Shown piece after piece: positions 47,427-57,749 of a stretch of DNA of 64,000 nt. Source of the DNA: Apodemus sylvaticus (lineage: Eukaryota; Chordata; Mammalia; Rodentia; Muridae); contig NC_067473.1 in the NCBI RefSeq assembly GCF_947179515.1, positions 99,103,782 to 99,167,781 on the forward strand, given 5' to 3'. The notes under the pieces were generated by a model, which saw only the letters and a program-made list of their open reading frames with translations, had not been told where the DNA came from and did not search any database. Both the position numbers and the translations under genes were made by a program. The stretch's first letter is position 1. Each line of letters starts with the position of its first letter.

Positions 47427-47902
47427 ATGGAGACAGACACACTCCTGCTATGGGCCCTACTCTTCTGGGTTCCAGGTGAGGATGCAGAGAACTGCTTGGA
47501 CAACCTCTGTGGCCATCTTGACTTTCCATTCCTGAGGGTTCTTAGTCATTGTAATTACTCCATTTTTAATATCTGTGTGTTTATCATTCCAGGCTCCAAT
47601 GGTGACATTGTGCTGACCCAATCTCCAGATTCATTGGCTGCATCTCTAGGGCAGGCAGCCACCATTTCCTGCAAGGCCAGCCAAAGTGTCAGTACATCTA
47701 GCTATAATTTTATGTACTGCTACCAACAGAAACCAGGACAGCCACCCAAACTCCTCATCTATGGTGCATCCAACCTAGCATCTGGGGTCCCTGCGAGGTT
47801 CAGTGGCAGGGGGTCTGGGACAGACTTCACCCTCACCATCAATCCTGTGGAGGCTGATGATGCTGCAGCCTATTACTGTCTGCAAGATAGGGAGAAACCT
47901 CC
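47427..47902 (+). CDS. IGKV3-type kappa V gene with Trp-to-Cys change (V-B)
   Basis: Leader exon 47427-47475 (METDTLLLWALLFWVP plus one base; donor GT 47476), intron 47476-47592 with acceptor TTCCAG, V exon 47593-47902. The mature domain starts DIVLTQSPDSLAASLG at 47604. Both disulfide cysteines are present (mature residue 23 and in AAYYC). The core Trp of framework 2 is replaced: codon 39 is TGC (47718-47720), giving MYCYQQKPG instead of MHWYQQKPG in V-A. Other differences include FSGRGSG for FSGSGSG and LQDREKPP in CDR3. The frame is open and spliceable, but a V domain without this Trp folds poorly and has a free cysteine. I would class it as an open but probably non-functional V (IMGT 'ORF' type). 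About 20.7 kb from V-A, same orientation. Confidence 0.92.
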
Positions 47903-47930
47903 CACAATGCTCCACGGCTGAACAAAAACC
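47903..47930 (+). promoter_or_regulatory. V-B recombination signal sequence (12-RSS)
   Basis: Heptamer CACAATG (47903-47909; fifth base A instead of the consensus G), a 12-bp spacer and a perfect nonamer ACAAAAACC (47922-47930). The first three heptamer bases, essential for RAG cleavage, are intact, so recombination is possible but probably less efficient than for V-A. Confidence 0.92.
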
Positions 47931-48616
47931 TCCTGGGGTTGCAGCTCACTGAGGCTCAGTCTCTCAGTTCTCCCTTATCCTCTGACATCTCAACACAGAG
48001 CTCAAGGATATGTGGAAAAATACCACAAATAACGAAACAAGTTTTATGAACAGATATGTATGAGTGCCCCAGTCCTCATGTATTGTAATTTAATTATTTC
48101 CCAACAAATATATGATTGTTTTAATTATCATTTATCATTTAATTTTTTATTAACACATATTTATCTCTGAATTATTTTCCCTTCTCCCCTCACTCCCTGA
48201 CCACATCTCTGCCTATTCCCTCACCTTCAGAATCCTCCTTTGACTTTCCTGTCACTGAGTTTACTGTCTCTTATTTATAATTCTGAAAATAGGAAAAGAT
48301 AATAAATACAAATTATGTCACTATAAAACAGTGTTACATATACAGCAGAGGACTGCCATGTCAGTGATCAATCAGAGATGTTGCACCTAACCCTCAAGAG
48401 ACTGGAGTCCTAGGGAGTTCAGATATCAGGTGGAGTGGAGTCATAGGGGATGGAGACATCCTCATGGAGACAGGATATGGGGAGGAGGATTGAGTTGTGG
48501 AACAGACAAGGGGTGCAGGGGCTTTGTAGAGGAATAAAATCAGGAGTGTGCAAAAATAAATAAATAAATAATTTAAAAAAATAGTGTTAACTAAGACATG
48601 TATAGGTAAGTGTGTG

Positions 48617-48657
<41 letters not shown>

Positions 48658-48829
48658 ACGCGTACATGGATGCAAAAGAACAACCTGCAGAAGTTAGTTC
48701 TTTCTTTCCACCAGGTCCACACAGGGAATCAAAGTCAGCTCACCAGTCTTCTGTGAGCATGCTTCCTGGTACTGGGTGAGCAACCATGCCAGCCTGAGGT
48801 ACTATTTCCTTACTTGTTTTTTTTTTTTC
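47931..48829. repeat. V-B 3' flank
   Basis: Non-coding, paralogous to 27228-28084. A GT repeat lies at 48619-48656 and an AAATA repeat near 48555-48570. Confidence 0.82.
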
Positions 48830-50232
48830 CTACATTCTTTTCTTACATCCCAAATGATTTCCCCTTTCCCAGTTCTCCCTTCCCTATAAGTCCCATAAGC
48901 CCTCTTCCCTTGGCCCATTCCCCAATCAAACACCTCCCACTTCTCTCTCCTGGTAATCCCCTACATTGCTGCACTGAGTCTTTCCAGGACCAGGGGCCCC
49001 TCCTTCCATCTTCTTGAGAATCATTTGATATGATAATTGTGTCTTGCCTATTCACGGCTTCTGGGCTAATATCCACTTAATCAGTGACTACATTCCATGA
49101 CTGTTCTTTTGTGGTTGGGTTACCTGTCTTAGGATGATATTTTCCAGTTCCTACCATTTGGCTAAGAATTTCATGAATTCATTCTTTTAAATTGCTGAGT
49201 AGTATTCCATTGTGTAAATATACCACATTTTCTGATTCCATTCCTCCATTGAGGGACATCTGGGTTCTTTCCAGCTTTTGACTATTATAAATAAGACTGC
49301 TATGAACATAGTGGAACAAGTGTCCTTACTGGATGCTGGGAAATCCTCTGGGTATATGCCTAGGAGAGGTATGACAGGGTCCTCCGGAAGTGTTATGCCA
49401 TTTTCTGAGGAACCACCAGACTGATTTCCAGAGTTGTTGTGCCAACTTGGAATCCCATCAGCAGTGGTGGAGTGTTGCTCTTTCTCCACATCCTCTCCAA
49501 CACATGCAGTCTCCTGAGTTTTTAATCTTAGCCATTCTGACTGGTGTGAGGTGAAATCTCAGGGTTGTTTTGATTTGCATTTCCCTAATGACTAATGATG
49601 TTGAACATTTCTTAAGGTGCTTCTCAGCTATTCAAAATTTTTCTGGTGAAAATTCTTTGTTTAGCTCTGTACCCCATTTTTAATAGGGTTATTTGGCTCT
49701 CTAGAGTCTAACTTCTTGACTTCTTTGTATATATTGGATACTAGCCCTCTGTCAGATGTAGGGTTGGTGACGATCTTTTCCCAATTTGTTGGTTGCTGTT
49801 TTGTCCAATTGACAGTGTCCTCTGCCTTACAGAAACTTTGTAATTTTATGAGGTCCCATTGGTCAATTCTTGATCTTAGAGCATAAGCTATTGGTGTTCT
49901 GTTCAGGAACTTTTCCCCTGTGCCTATGTCCTCAAGGGTCTTCCCCAGTTTCTTTTCTATCAGTTGCAGTGTGTCTGATTTTATGTGGAGGTCCTTGATC
50001 CACTTGAAGTTGAGCTTAGTACAAGGAAATAAGAATAGATTAATTTACATTCTTCTGCATGCTGACCTCCAAGTGAACCAGCACCATTTGTTGACAAGGC
50101 TATCTTTTTTCCACTGGATGGTTTTAGCTCCTTTGTCGAAGATCAAGTGATGATAGGAGTGTGGGTCCATTTCTGGGTCATCAATTCTATTCCACTGATC
50201 TACCTGCCTGTCACTGTACCAATACCATGAAG
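48830..50232 (-). mobile_element. 5'-truncated L1 downstream of V-B
   Basis: Same insertion as 28085-29457: the left boundary sequence ACATTCTTTTCTTACATCCC is identical in both. 3' UTR, ORF2 C-terminal pieces (MWYIYTMEYYSAI near 49190) and further ORF2 to the ACTGTACCAATACCATG region at 50232. An ancestral insertion shared by units A and B. Confidence 0.88.
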
Positions 50233-50265
50233 GGTTTTTTCTGGAAAAGGCAAATTTAACTCTTC

Positions 50266-50458
50266 AAGAAGAGTGTATGTGATTTCTTAGTTGTTTCTAC
50301 TTCTGTTTTTAGATCCTGGAAAAGGGAAGGGGGACAGATAGGAGAATGGATGGAGAGAAGGGGACTTATGGGACATATGGGGGGGCTGCGAAAGGGGAAA
50401 GGTTTTAGAATGTAAACAAAGAATATAGAAAATAAATTTTCAAAAAAAAGAAGAGTGT
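50266..50458 (+). mobile_element. Tiny twin-primed L1 with 11-bp TSD
   Basis: AAGAAGAGTGT at 50266-50276 and 50448-50458 flanks about 170 bp. The left about 40 bp are an ORF1 piece in minus orientation (TTTCTACTTCTG...AGATCCTGG); the right about 125 bp are a plus-strand L1 3' UTR and A-rich tail. Inverted arm plus 3' end plus TSD is the mark of twin priming. Confidence 0.75.
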
Positions 50459-50605
50459 GCGCTTAGAAGAGTAAAAATAACTAGATAGGAAGTACATTTG
50501 GTTTCTATTCTAATTCAAGTGGGAACTATATCTTTTCCCCATTGGCTGAGGTCTAACCTCACAAGGTTTTTTTTGTTTGTTTGTTTGTTTTTGTTTTGTT
50601 TTTTT

Positions 50606-51205
50606 TTATATTTGACATATTCTTTATTTACATTTCAAATGATTTCCCTTTCCTGGATTCCCCCCTCCCTGAAAGTCCAATAAGCCCTCTTCCCTCCCCT
50701 TATTCCCCAATACACCCCTTCCCACTTCCCTGTTCTGGTATTCCCCTATACTGCTGCACTGAGCATTTCCAGAACCAGGGGCCACTCCTTCATTCTTCTT
50801 GGGCATCATTTGATATGTGGATTGTGTCTTGGGTATTCTAAGCTTCTAGGCTAATATACACTTATCAGTTACTGCGTACCATGAGTGTTCATTTGAGACT
50901 AGTTGAATTAATTTAGGATTATGTTCTCCATCTCTATCCATTTGTCTAAGAATTTCATGAATTCATTGTTTCTAATTGCTGAATAGTACTCCATTGTGTA
51001 TATATACCACATGTTTTTTATCCATTCCTCCATTGAGGGACATCTGGGTTCTTTCCACCTTCTGGCTACTATAAATATGGCTGCTATGAACATAGTGGAG
51101 CTTGTATCCTTATTACATGCTAGGGAATTCTCTGGGTATATGTTCAGGAGTGGTATAGCAGGGTCCTTTGGACGTGTTATGCCCAGTTTTCTGATTTCCA
51201 AAGTG
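50606..51205 (-). mobile_element. 5'-truncated L1 3' end
   Basis: 3' UTR from about 50620 (TTTATTTACATTTCAAATG), ORF2 end (MWYIYTMEYYSAIRNNEF near 50985), truncated near 51205 in the region TTTTCTGATTTCCAAAGTGG. It has inserted at or next to the old Lx tail. Confidence 0.85.
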
Positions 51206-51728
51206 GCTGTAATACTAAATAAAAATGTAAATGAAGAATATATTAAATAAAAAAAGTAAAAAAAAAGGAATGCTGGAGATGTGTATTATGGCTAACATTT
51301 ACTCTGGACATAGAAATGGATTCACAAAAGTAATTAGTCAAGAGAGCTTTTTCAGAAGAAATAAAAAGCATTTTTACTATAGATCTAATATTCCTGTTAA
51401 GATTTATTATTAAGATATGCATAAAAGAGCTATAAAAGGCAAACATATACTGATAACCAATCATATGTAAATTTATTTTAACACATTTTGTTATATGTAT
51501 TTTTATCATTAAAGATGAAAGCTAATTTGCATTCTAATTTTTACAAAAAGAATTAAATCTTGTCTGAATATTTTAATCTATAGTATATAGAGAATATCAA
51601 TATATTTCAAATGAGATAGATATCAGCACAATAGTCCTGTTTTATATAAATATATTCTTTTTTATTTGTTGAAACATATTTTTATATTCCTTGGTAATTT
51701 TTAATTTGAATAAAAGTAATTTTATTTT
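51206..51728. repeat. Segmental duplication block Y, copy 2
   Basis: Begins with the end of the old Lx-like tail (AAATGTAAATGAAGAATAT, as at 15480) and continues as the paralogue of 15526-15955 and 21721-21745. It includes the empty site for the L1 at 15971-21705 (TTCCTTGGTAATTTTTAATT at about 51687). Confidence 0.9.
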
Positions 51729-52003
51729 TTTCTTTTTATTTTTAAATACTTTTATTTTCTATATACTTTGTTTACATTCCAAATGATTTCCCATTTCCTG
51801 GATCCACCCTACCCATATGTCCCATAAACCTTCTCTCCATCCATTCTCCAATCACCTTCCTCCTTTTTCTCTGTCCTTATATTCCCCTCCAATGCTAGAT
51901 CAGTCCTTTCCAGGATCAGGACCCTCTCAGTACTTCTTCCTGGGAGTCGTTTGTTATGTGATTTGTGCCTTGGGTATTCAGAGCTTCTGGGCTAATTAAT
52001 ATC

Positions 52004-55000
52004 CACTTATCAGAGATTGCATTCCATGTGTATTCTTTTGTGACTGGGTTACCTCACTTAGGTGATATTTTCCAGATCAAACCATTTACCTAAAAATTTT
52101 GTGAATTCATTGTTTCTAATTGCTGAGTGGTATTCCATTGAGTAAATATACCACATTTTCTGTATCCATTCCTCCAGGGCATCTGGGTTCTTTCCAGCTT
52201 CTGGCTATTATAAATAAGGCTGCTATGAACATAATGGAGCATGTGTCTTTATTGCATGTCGGGGAATCCTTTGGGTATATGACCAGGAGAGGTATAGCAG
52301 AGTCCTCCAGAAGTGTCATGTCCAGTTTTCTGAGGAACTGCCAGACTGATTTCCAAAGTGGTTGTACCATCTTAGAGCCCCACCAGCAGTGGAGGAATGT
52401 CCCTCTTTCTCCACATCCTTGACAACACCTGCTGTCTCCTGAGTTTTTGACCTTAGCCATTTTAACTGGTGTAAGGTGAAATCTCAGGGTTGTTTTGATT
52501 TGCATTTCCCTAATGACTAATGATGTTGAGCACTTCTTAAGGTGCTTCTTGGCCATCGGAATTTCTTCAGGTGAAAATTCTTTGTTTAGATCTGTACCCC
52601 AATTTTAATAGGGTTAATTGGTTCCCTGGGGTCTAACTTCTTGAGTGCTTTGTATATATTGGATATTAGCCCTCTATCAAATGTAGGGTTGGTGAATATC
52701 CTTTCCCAATTTGATGGTTGCCGTTTTGTCCTTTTAACAGTGTCCTTTGCCTTATAGAAACTTTGTAATTTTATGAGGTCCCATTTGTCAATTCTTGATC
52801 TTAAAGCATAAGCTATTGGTGATCTGTTCAGGAACTTTTCCCCTGTGCCCAGGTCCTCAAGGGTCTTCCCCAGTTTATTTTCTATTAGTTTCAGTGTGTC
52901 TGGTTTTACATGGAGGTTCTTGATCCACTTGGAGTGAAGTTTGGTACATGGAGATAAGAATGGATCATTTCGAATTCTTCTGCATGCTGACCTCCAATTG
53001 AACTAGCACCATATGTTGAAAAGGTTATCTTTTTTCCACTGGATGTTTTCAGCTCCTCTGTCGAAGATCAAGTGACCATAGGTGTGTGGATTCATTTCTG
53101 GATCTTCAATTCTATTCCATTGGTCCACTTGTCTGTCACTGTGCCAATACCATGCAGTTTTTAACACAATTGCTCTGTAGAATTGATTGAAGTCAGGGAT
53201 ACTGATTCCCCCAGAATTTCTTTTGTTGTTGAGAATAGTTTTAGCTATCCTGGGTTTTTTGTTATTCCAGATGAAATTGAGAATTGCTTTTTCTAACTCT
53301 GTGAAGAACTGAGTTGGGATTTTGATGGGGATTGCATTGAATCTGTAGATCGCTTTTGGCAAGATGGCCATTTTAACTATAGTAATTCTGCCGATGCACA
53401 AGCATGGCAGATTTTTCCATTTTCTGAGGTCTTCTTCAATTTCCTTCTTCAGAGACCTGAAGTTCTTGTCACATAGATCTTTCACTTGTTTGGTTAGTTT
53501 CACACCAAGATACTTTATATTGTTTATGGCTATTGTGAAGGGTGTCATTGCCCTAAATTCTTTCTCAGCCTGCTTATCCTTTGAGTATAGGAAGGCAACT
53601 GATTTGCTTGAGTTGATTTTATAACCAGCCACTTTGCTAAAGTTGTTTATCAGCTGTAGGAGTTCTCTGGTGGAGGTTTTCGGGACACTTAAGTAGACTA
53701 TCATGTCATCTGCAAATAGTGATAATTTGACTTCTTCCTTTCCAATTTGTATCCCCTTGACCTCCTTATGTTGTCTAATTGCTCTAGCTAGAACTTCAAG
53801 TACTATATTGAAAAGATACGGAGAGAGAGGACAGCCTTGTCTAGTCCCTGATTTTAGGGTGATTGCTTCAAGTTTCTTTCCATTTAGTTTGATGTTGGCT
53901 ACTGGTTTGCTGTATATTGCTTTAACGATTTTTAGGTAGGAGCCTTGAATTCCCATTCTTTCCACGACTTTTACCATGAAAGAATGCTGAATTTTGTCAA
54001 ATGCTTTTTCTGCATCTAATGAGATGATCATATGTTTTTTTTTTCCTTTGAGTTTGTTTATGTAGTGGATTACATTGATGGATTTCCTTATATTAAACCA
54101 TCCCTGCATCCCTGGGATGAAGTCTACTTGATCATGGTGGATGATCGTTTTGATGTGTTCTTAGATTCGGTTGGCAAGAATTTTATTAAGTACTTTTGCA
54201 TCAATATTCATAAGGGAAATTGGCCTGTAGTTCTCTTTCTTTGTTGGATCTTTGTGTGGTTTTGGTATCAGCGTAATTGTGGCTTCATAGAACGGGTAGA
54301 GATCCTTCTGTTTCTATTTTGTGGAATAGTTTAAAGAATATTGGTGTTAGGTCTTCTATGAAGGTCTGATAGAATTCTGCACTGAAGCCATCTGGTCCCT
54401 TGCTTTTTTTTGGTTGGGAGACTTTCTATGACCCTTTTTATTTCTTCATGTGTTATGGGACTGTTTAGATGATCTATTTTATCCTGATTTAGTTTTGTTG
54501 TAGGATATCTGTCTAGAAAACTGTCCTTTTCCTCCAGATTCTCCAATTGTGTTGAGTATAGGCTTTTGTAGTAGGATCTAATGATTTTTTTAATTTCCTC
54601 AGTTTCTGTTGTTATATCTCCCTTTTCATTTCTAAGTTTGTTAATCTGTATACTGTCTCTGTGCCCTTTGGTTAGTCTGGCTAAGGGTTTCTCTATCTTG
54701 TTGCTTTTCTCAAAGAACCAGCTCCTGGTTTTGTTGATTCTTTGTATGATTCTCTTTGTTTCTACTTGATTGATTTTGGCCCTGAGTTTGATGATTTCCT
54801 GCCTTCAACTCCTCCTGGATGAAATAGCTTCATTTTGTTCCAGGTGTGTAATTAAGCTGTTAGTGTATGCTCTCTCCATTTTCTTTTTGGAGGCACTCAG
54901 GGCTATGAGTTTTCCTCTTAGCACTGCTTTCATTGTGTCCCATAGATTTGTGTATGTTGTATCTCCATTTTCATGTTCTAAAAAGTCTTTAATTTCTTTC

Positions 55001-55253
55001 TTTATTTCTTCCTTGACCAAGGTATCATTGAGTAGAATATTGTTCAGTTTCCACATGTATGTGGGTTTTCTGTTGTTTTTGTTGCTATTGAAGACCACAT
55101 TTACTCCATAGTGATCTGATAGGAGACATGTGATTAGTTCGATCTTCTTATATTTGTTGAGATCTGTCTTGTGACCAATTATATGGTCGATTTTGGAGAA
55201 GGTACCATGAGGTGCTGAGAAAAAGTTATATTCTTTTGCTTTAGGATAAAATG

Positions 55254-55324
<71 letters not shown>

Positions 55325-55857
55325 AAATCTAATTGATCCAAAGCTTCAATTAGTTTCACTGTGTCCCTGGTCAGTTTTTGTTTTCCTGATCGGTCCATTG
55401 AGGAAAGTGCAGTGTTGAAGTCACCCACAATTGTTGTGTTAGGTGCAATGTGTGCTTTGAGCTTTAGTAAAGTTTCTTTTATGAATGAGGGTGCCCTTGC
55501 ATTTGGAGCATAGATGTTCTTCAGGATTGAAAGTTCTTCTTGTTGTATTTTTCCTTTGACCAGCAAGAAGTGTCCCTCAGAGTCTCTTTTGATGACTTTG
55601 GGTTGAAAGTCAATTTCATCTGATATTAGAATGGCTACACCAGCTTGTTTCCTGAGACCATTTGCTTGTAAAATTGTCTTCCAGCCTTTTACTCTAAGGT
55701 AGTGTTTGTCTTTGACCCTGAGGTATGTTTCCTGTATGCAGCAAAATGTAGGGTCCTGTTTACGTATCCAGTCTGTTAGTCTATGTCTTTTTATTGGGGC
55801 ATTGAGTCCATTGATGTTAAGAGATATTAAGGAAGAGTGATTGTTACTTCCGGTCAT
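52004..55857 (-). pseudogene. L1 ORF2 (endonuclease / RT), broken
   Basis: The longest open endonuclease part in the window: 350 codons from 55857 to 54805 (SLNINGLN, QETYLRVKD, GDFNTAL, SDHYGV), with an in-frame Tyr-Ile dinucleotide expansion in the middle. The RT part is open for 368 codons (54109-53003), with TRQGCPLSP and FADD near 53710. The two are separated by frameshifts between 54805 and 54110. The C-terminal part is in other registers. Position 19131's TAG is AAG here, so this element lacks the shared stop. Confidence 0.9.
55255..55321. repeat. (TA)33 microsatellite inside ORF2
   Basis: A pure TA run of about 67 bp at the place where other copies have only GATATATATAG or similar. 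It keeps the frame and encodes alternating Tyr-Ile residues within the endonuclease region. Confidence 0.95.
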
Positions 55858-55919
55858 TTTTGACGTTATTTTTTAAATTTGATTGGTTATCCTCTTTTGG
55901 GTTTGATGAGAGAAGGTTA

Positions 55920-56789
55920 CTATCTTGCTTTTTCCAGGGTGAAGTTTCCCTCCTTTCTGTTCTGGTCCAGTCTGTTTGGAGTTCTGTAGGCTTCTTGTAT
56001 ATCCATGGGCATCTCTCTCTTTAGGTTAGGGAAGTTTTCTTCCATAATTTTATTGAAGATATTTGCTAGCCCTTTAAGTTGTAAATCTTCACTCTCATCT
56101 ATGCCTATAATCCTTGGGATTGGTCTTCTCATTGTGTCCTGGATTTCTTGGATGTTTTGGGTTACAAGCTTTTTGCATTTTGCATTTTCTTTAACTGTTG
56201 AGTCCATGGTTTCTATGGTATCTTCAGCATCTGAGATTCTTTCTTCTATCTCTTATATTCTGTTGTTGATATTTGCATCTATGCCCCCTTATTTCTTGCC
56301 AAGGTTTTCTATCTCCAAAGTTGTCTCCCTTTGAGTATTTTTAGTTGTTTCTACTTCTGATTTTAGATCCTGGATGGTTTTGCTTACCTCCTTCACTTGC
56401 TTGTTTGTGTTTTCCTTTACTTCTTTAAGAGATTTTTGTGTTTCCTCTTTCATGACTTCAGCCTGTTGACCAAAATTCTCCTGTATTTCTTTAAGTGATT
56501 TTTGTGTTTCCTCCTTATTGGCTTTTGTATTCTCCTGAATTGCTTTCAATGATTTTTGTGTTTCACTTGTACGGGCTTCTATCTTTTGATCCATTTTCTC
56601 CTGAATTTCTTTAAGTATGTCCTTCATGTGTTCCTCTACCAGCATCATGACCAGTGATTTTAAATCCAAATCTTGTTTTTCTGGTGTGATGTGGTATCCA
56701 GGACATGCTGTTAAAGGAGAATTGGGTTCAGATGCTGCCATATTGCCTTGATTTCTGTTAGTGATGTTCCTGTGTTTGCCTTTTGCCAT
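55920..56789 (-). pseudogene. L1 ORF1, C-terminal domain deleted
   Basis: Starts MAKGKHRNITNRNQGN at 56789 and is open for 166 codons to a TAA near 56289 (Ser in the intact copy). A second stop lies near 56250. The same frame then continues (56207-55920) to the normal end EGNFTLEKAR. Between LDQNR and KEGNF about 112 codons present in the intact 401-residue copy are missing in frame, removing nearly the whole C-terminal domain. Confidence 0.88.
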
Positions 56790-57735
56790 CTAGTTCTCAT
56801 TGGTGTTAGTTGGTCTTGTCAATGCTGGACTCACCAGTGCAAGCTGCCTCTTCCCAGCTGGCCTCTGGTACATAGCTGACCTCCTGCACTGCCTGGAGAC
56901 AGGGTGCTGTGGACCAGGTTGTTCAGATCCAGAAGCAGACAGCTGAAGGGTCCCACCCAGGGCCGCTTGACTCACCAGAGCACACTGACTCTTCCCAGCC
57001 AGCCTCCTGGGTGCCCCTCTGGCCTCTTGCAGGACCTGGAGATGTGGTGTTGTAGCCCAGGCTGTTCTGGATCCCGAAGTGGAGATCTGAAGGCTCCCGC
57101 CACAGTCCTCAGGACTGGAACCTAATCTCTGTGGTGCTGACCCACCGGAGCAAGCTGTGTGCTCCCAGTCTGCTTCCGGATGCACACCAGGCCTCTTGCA
57201 CTTCCTGAAGACCGAGTGCTGTGGCCCAGGCTGTTCAGATCCTGAAGCAGACATCTGAAGGCCCCTTCCAGGGGCCTGCAGGACTCACCAGAGCACACTT
57301 ACTCCTCCCAGCTGGCCTCCCATGTGCCCCTCTGGCCTCTTGCAGGACCTGGAGATGTGGTGTTGCAGCCCAGGATGTTCTGTATCCCGAAGCGGAGATC
57401 TGAGGGCTCCCACCAGAGGCCTCAGGGCTGGAACTTAAGCTCTGTGGTGCTAACCCACCTGAGCAAGCTGTGTGCTCCCAGTTTTCCTCCGGGTACACAC
57501 CAGGCCACTTACACTTCCTGGAGACTGAGTGCTATGGCCCAGGCTGTTCAGATCCTGAAGCAGACACCTGAAGGCTCCAGCTGGGGCCTGCTGGACTCAC
57601 CAGAGCACACTGATTCCTCCCAGCTGGCCTCCTGGGGGCTCCTCTGGCCTCTTGCAGGACCTGGAGATGTGGTGTTGTAGCCCTGGCTCTTCTGGATCCT
57701 GAAACGGAGATCTGAAGGCTCCCGCCAGAGGCCTC
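56790..57735 (-). promoter_or_regulatory. L1 5' UTR with tandem 312-bp monomers
   Basis: A tether of about 120 bp, then tandem GC-rich units. The landmark TGTTCAGATCC recurs at about 56920, 57232 and 57545 (spacing 312-313 bp), and GGCCTCTTGCAGGACCTGG at 57021, 57334 and 57646 (313, 312). So there are close to three monomers. Such arrays act as internal promoters in rodent L1s. Confidence 0.88.
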
Positions 57736-57749
57736 CCTTACTGCTTTTA

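Larger units (their letters stand above)
51729..57735 (-). mobile_element. L1: Near-full-length minus-strand L1 with 312-bp promoter monomers
   Basis: Read on the minus strand: T-rich end at 51729 (tail), 3' UTR, broken ORF2 (52004-55857), ORF1 with deletion (55920-56789), 5' UTR with tandem monomers (56790-57735). It sits right after duplicated block Y, but its right edge joins block X sequence, and I see no matching TSD. The right junction may be a recombination point. Confidence 0.88.

Noticed and set aside
56790..57254. 154-residue minus-strand frame in the 5' UTR monomers
   Set aside because: Repetitive translation of the 312-bp monomers that runs up to ORF1; no known L1 protein is encoded there and the frame is not kept in 21319-21705.
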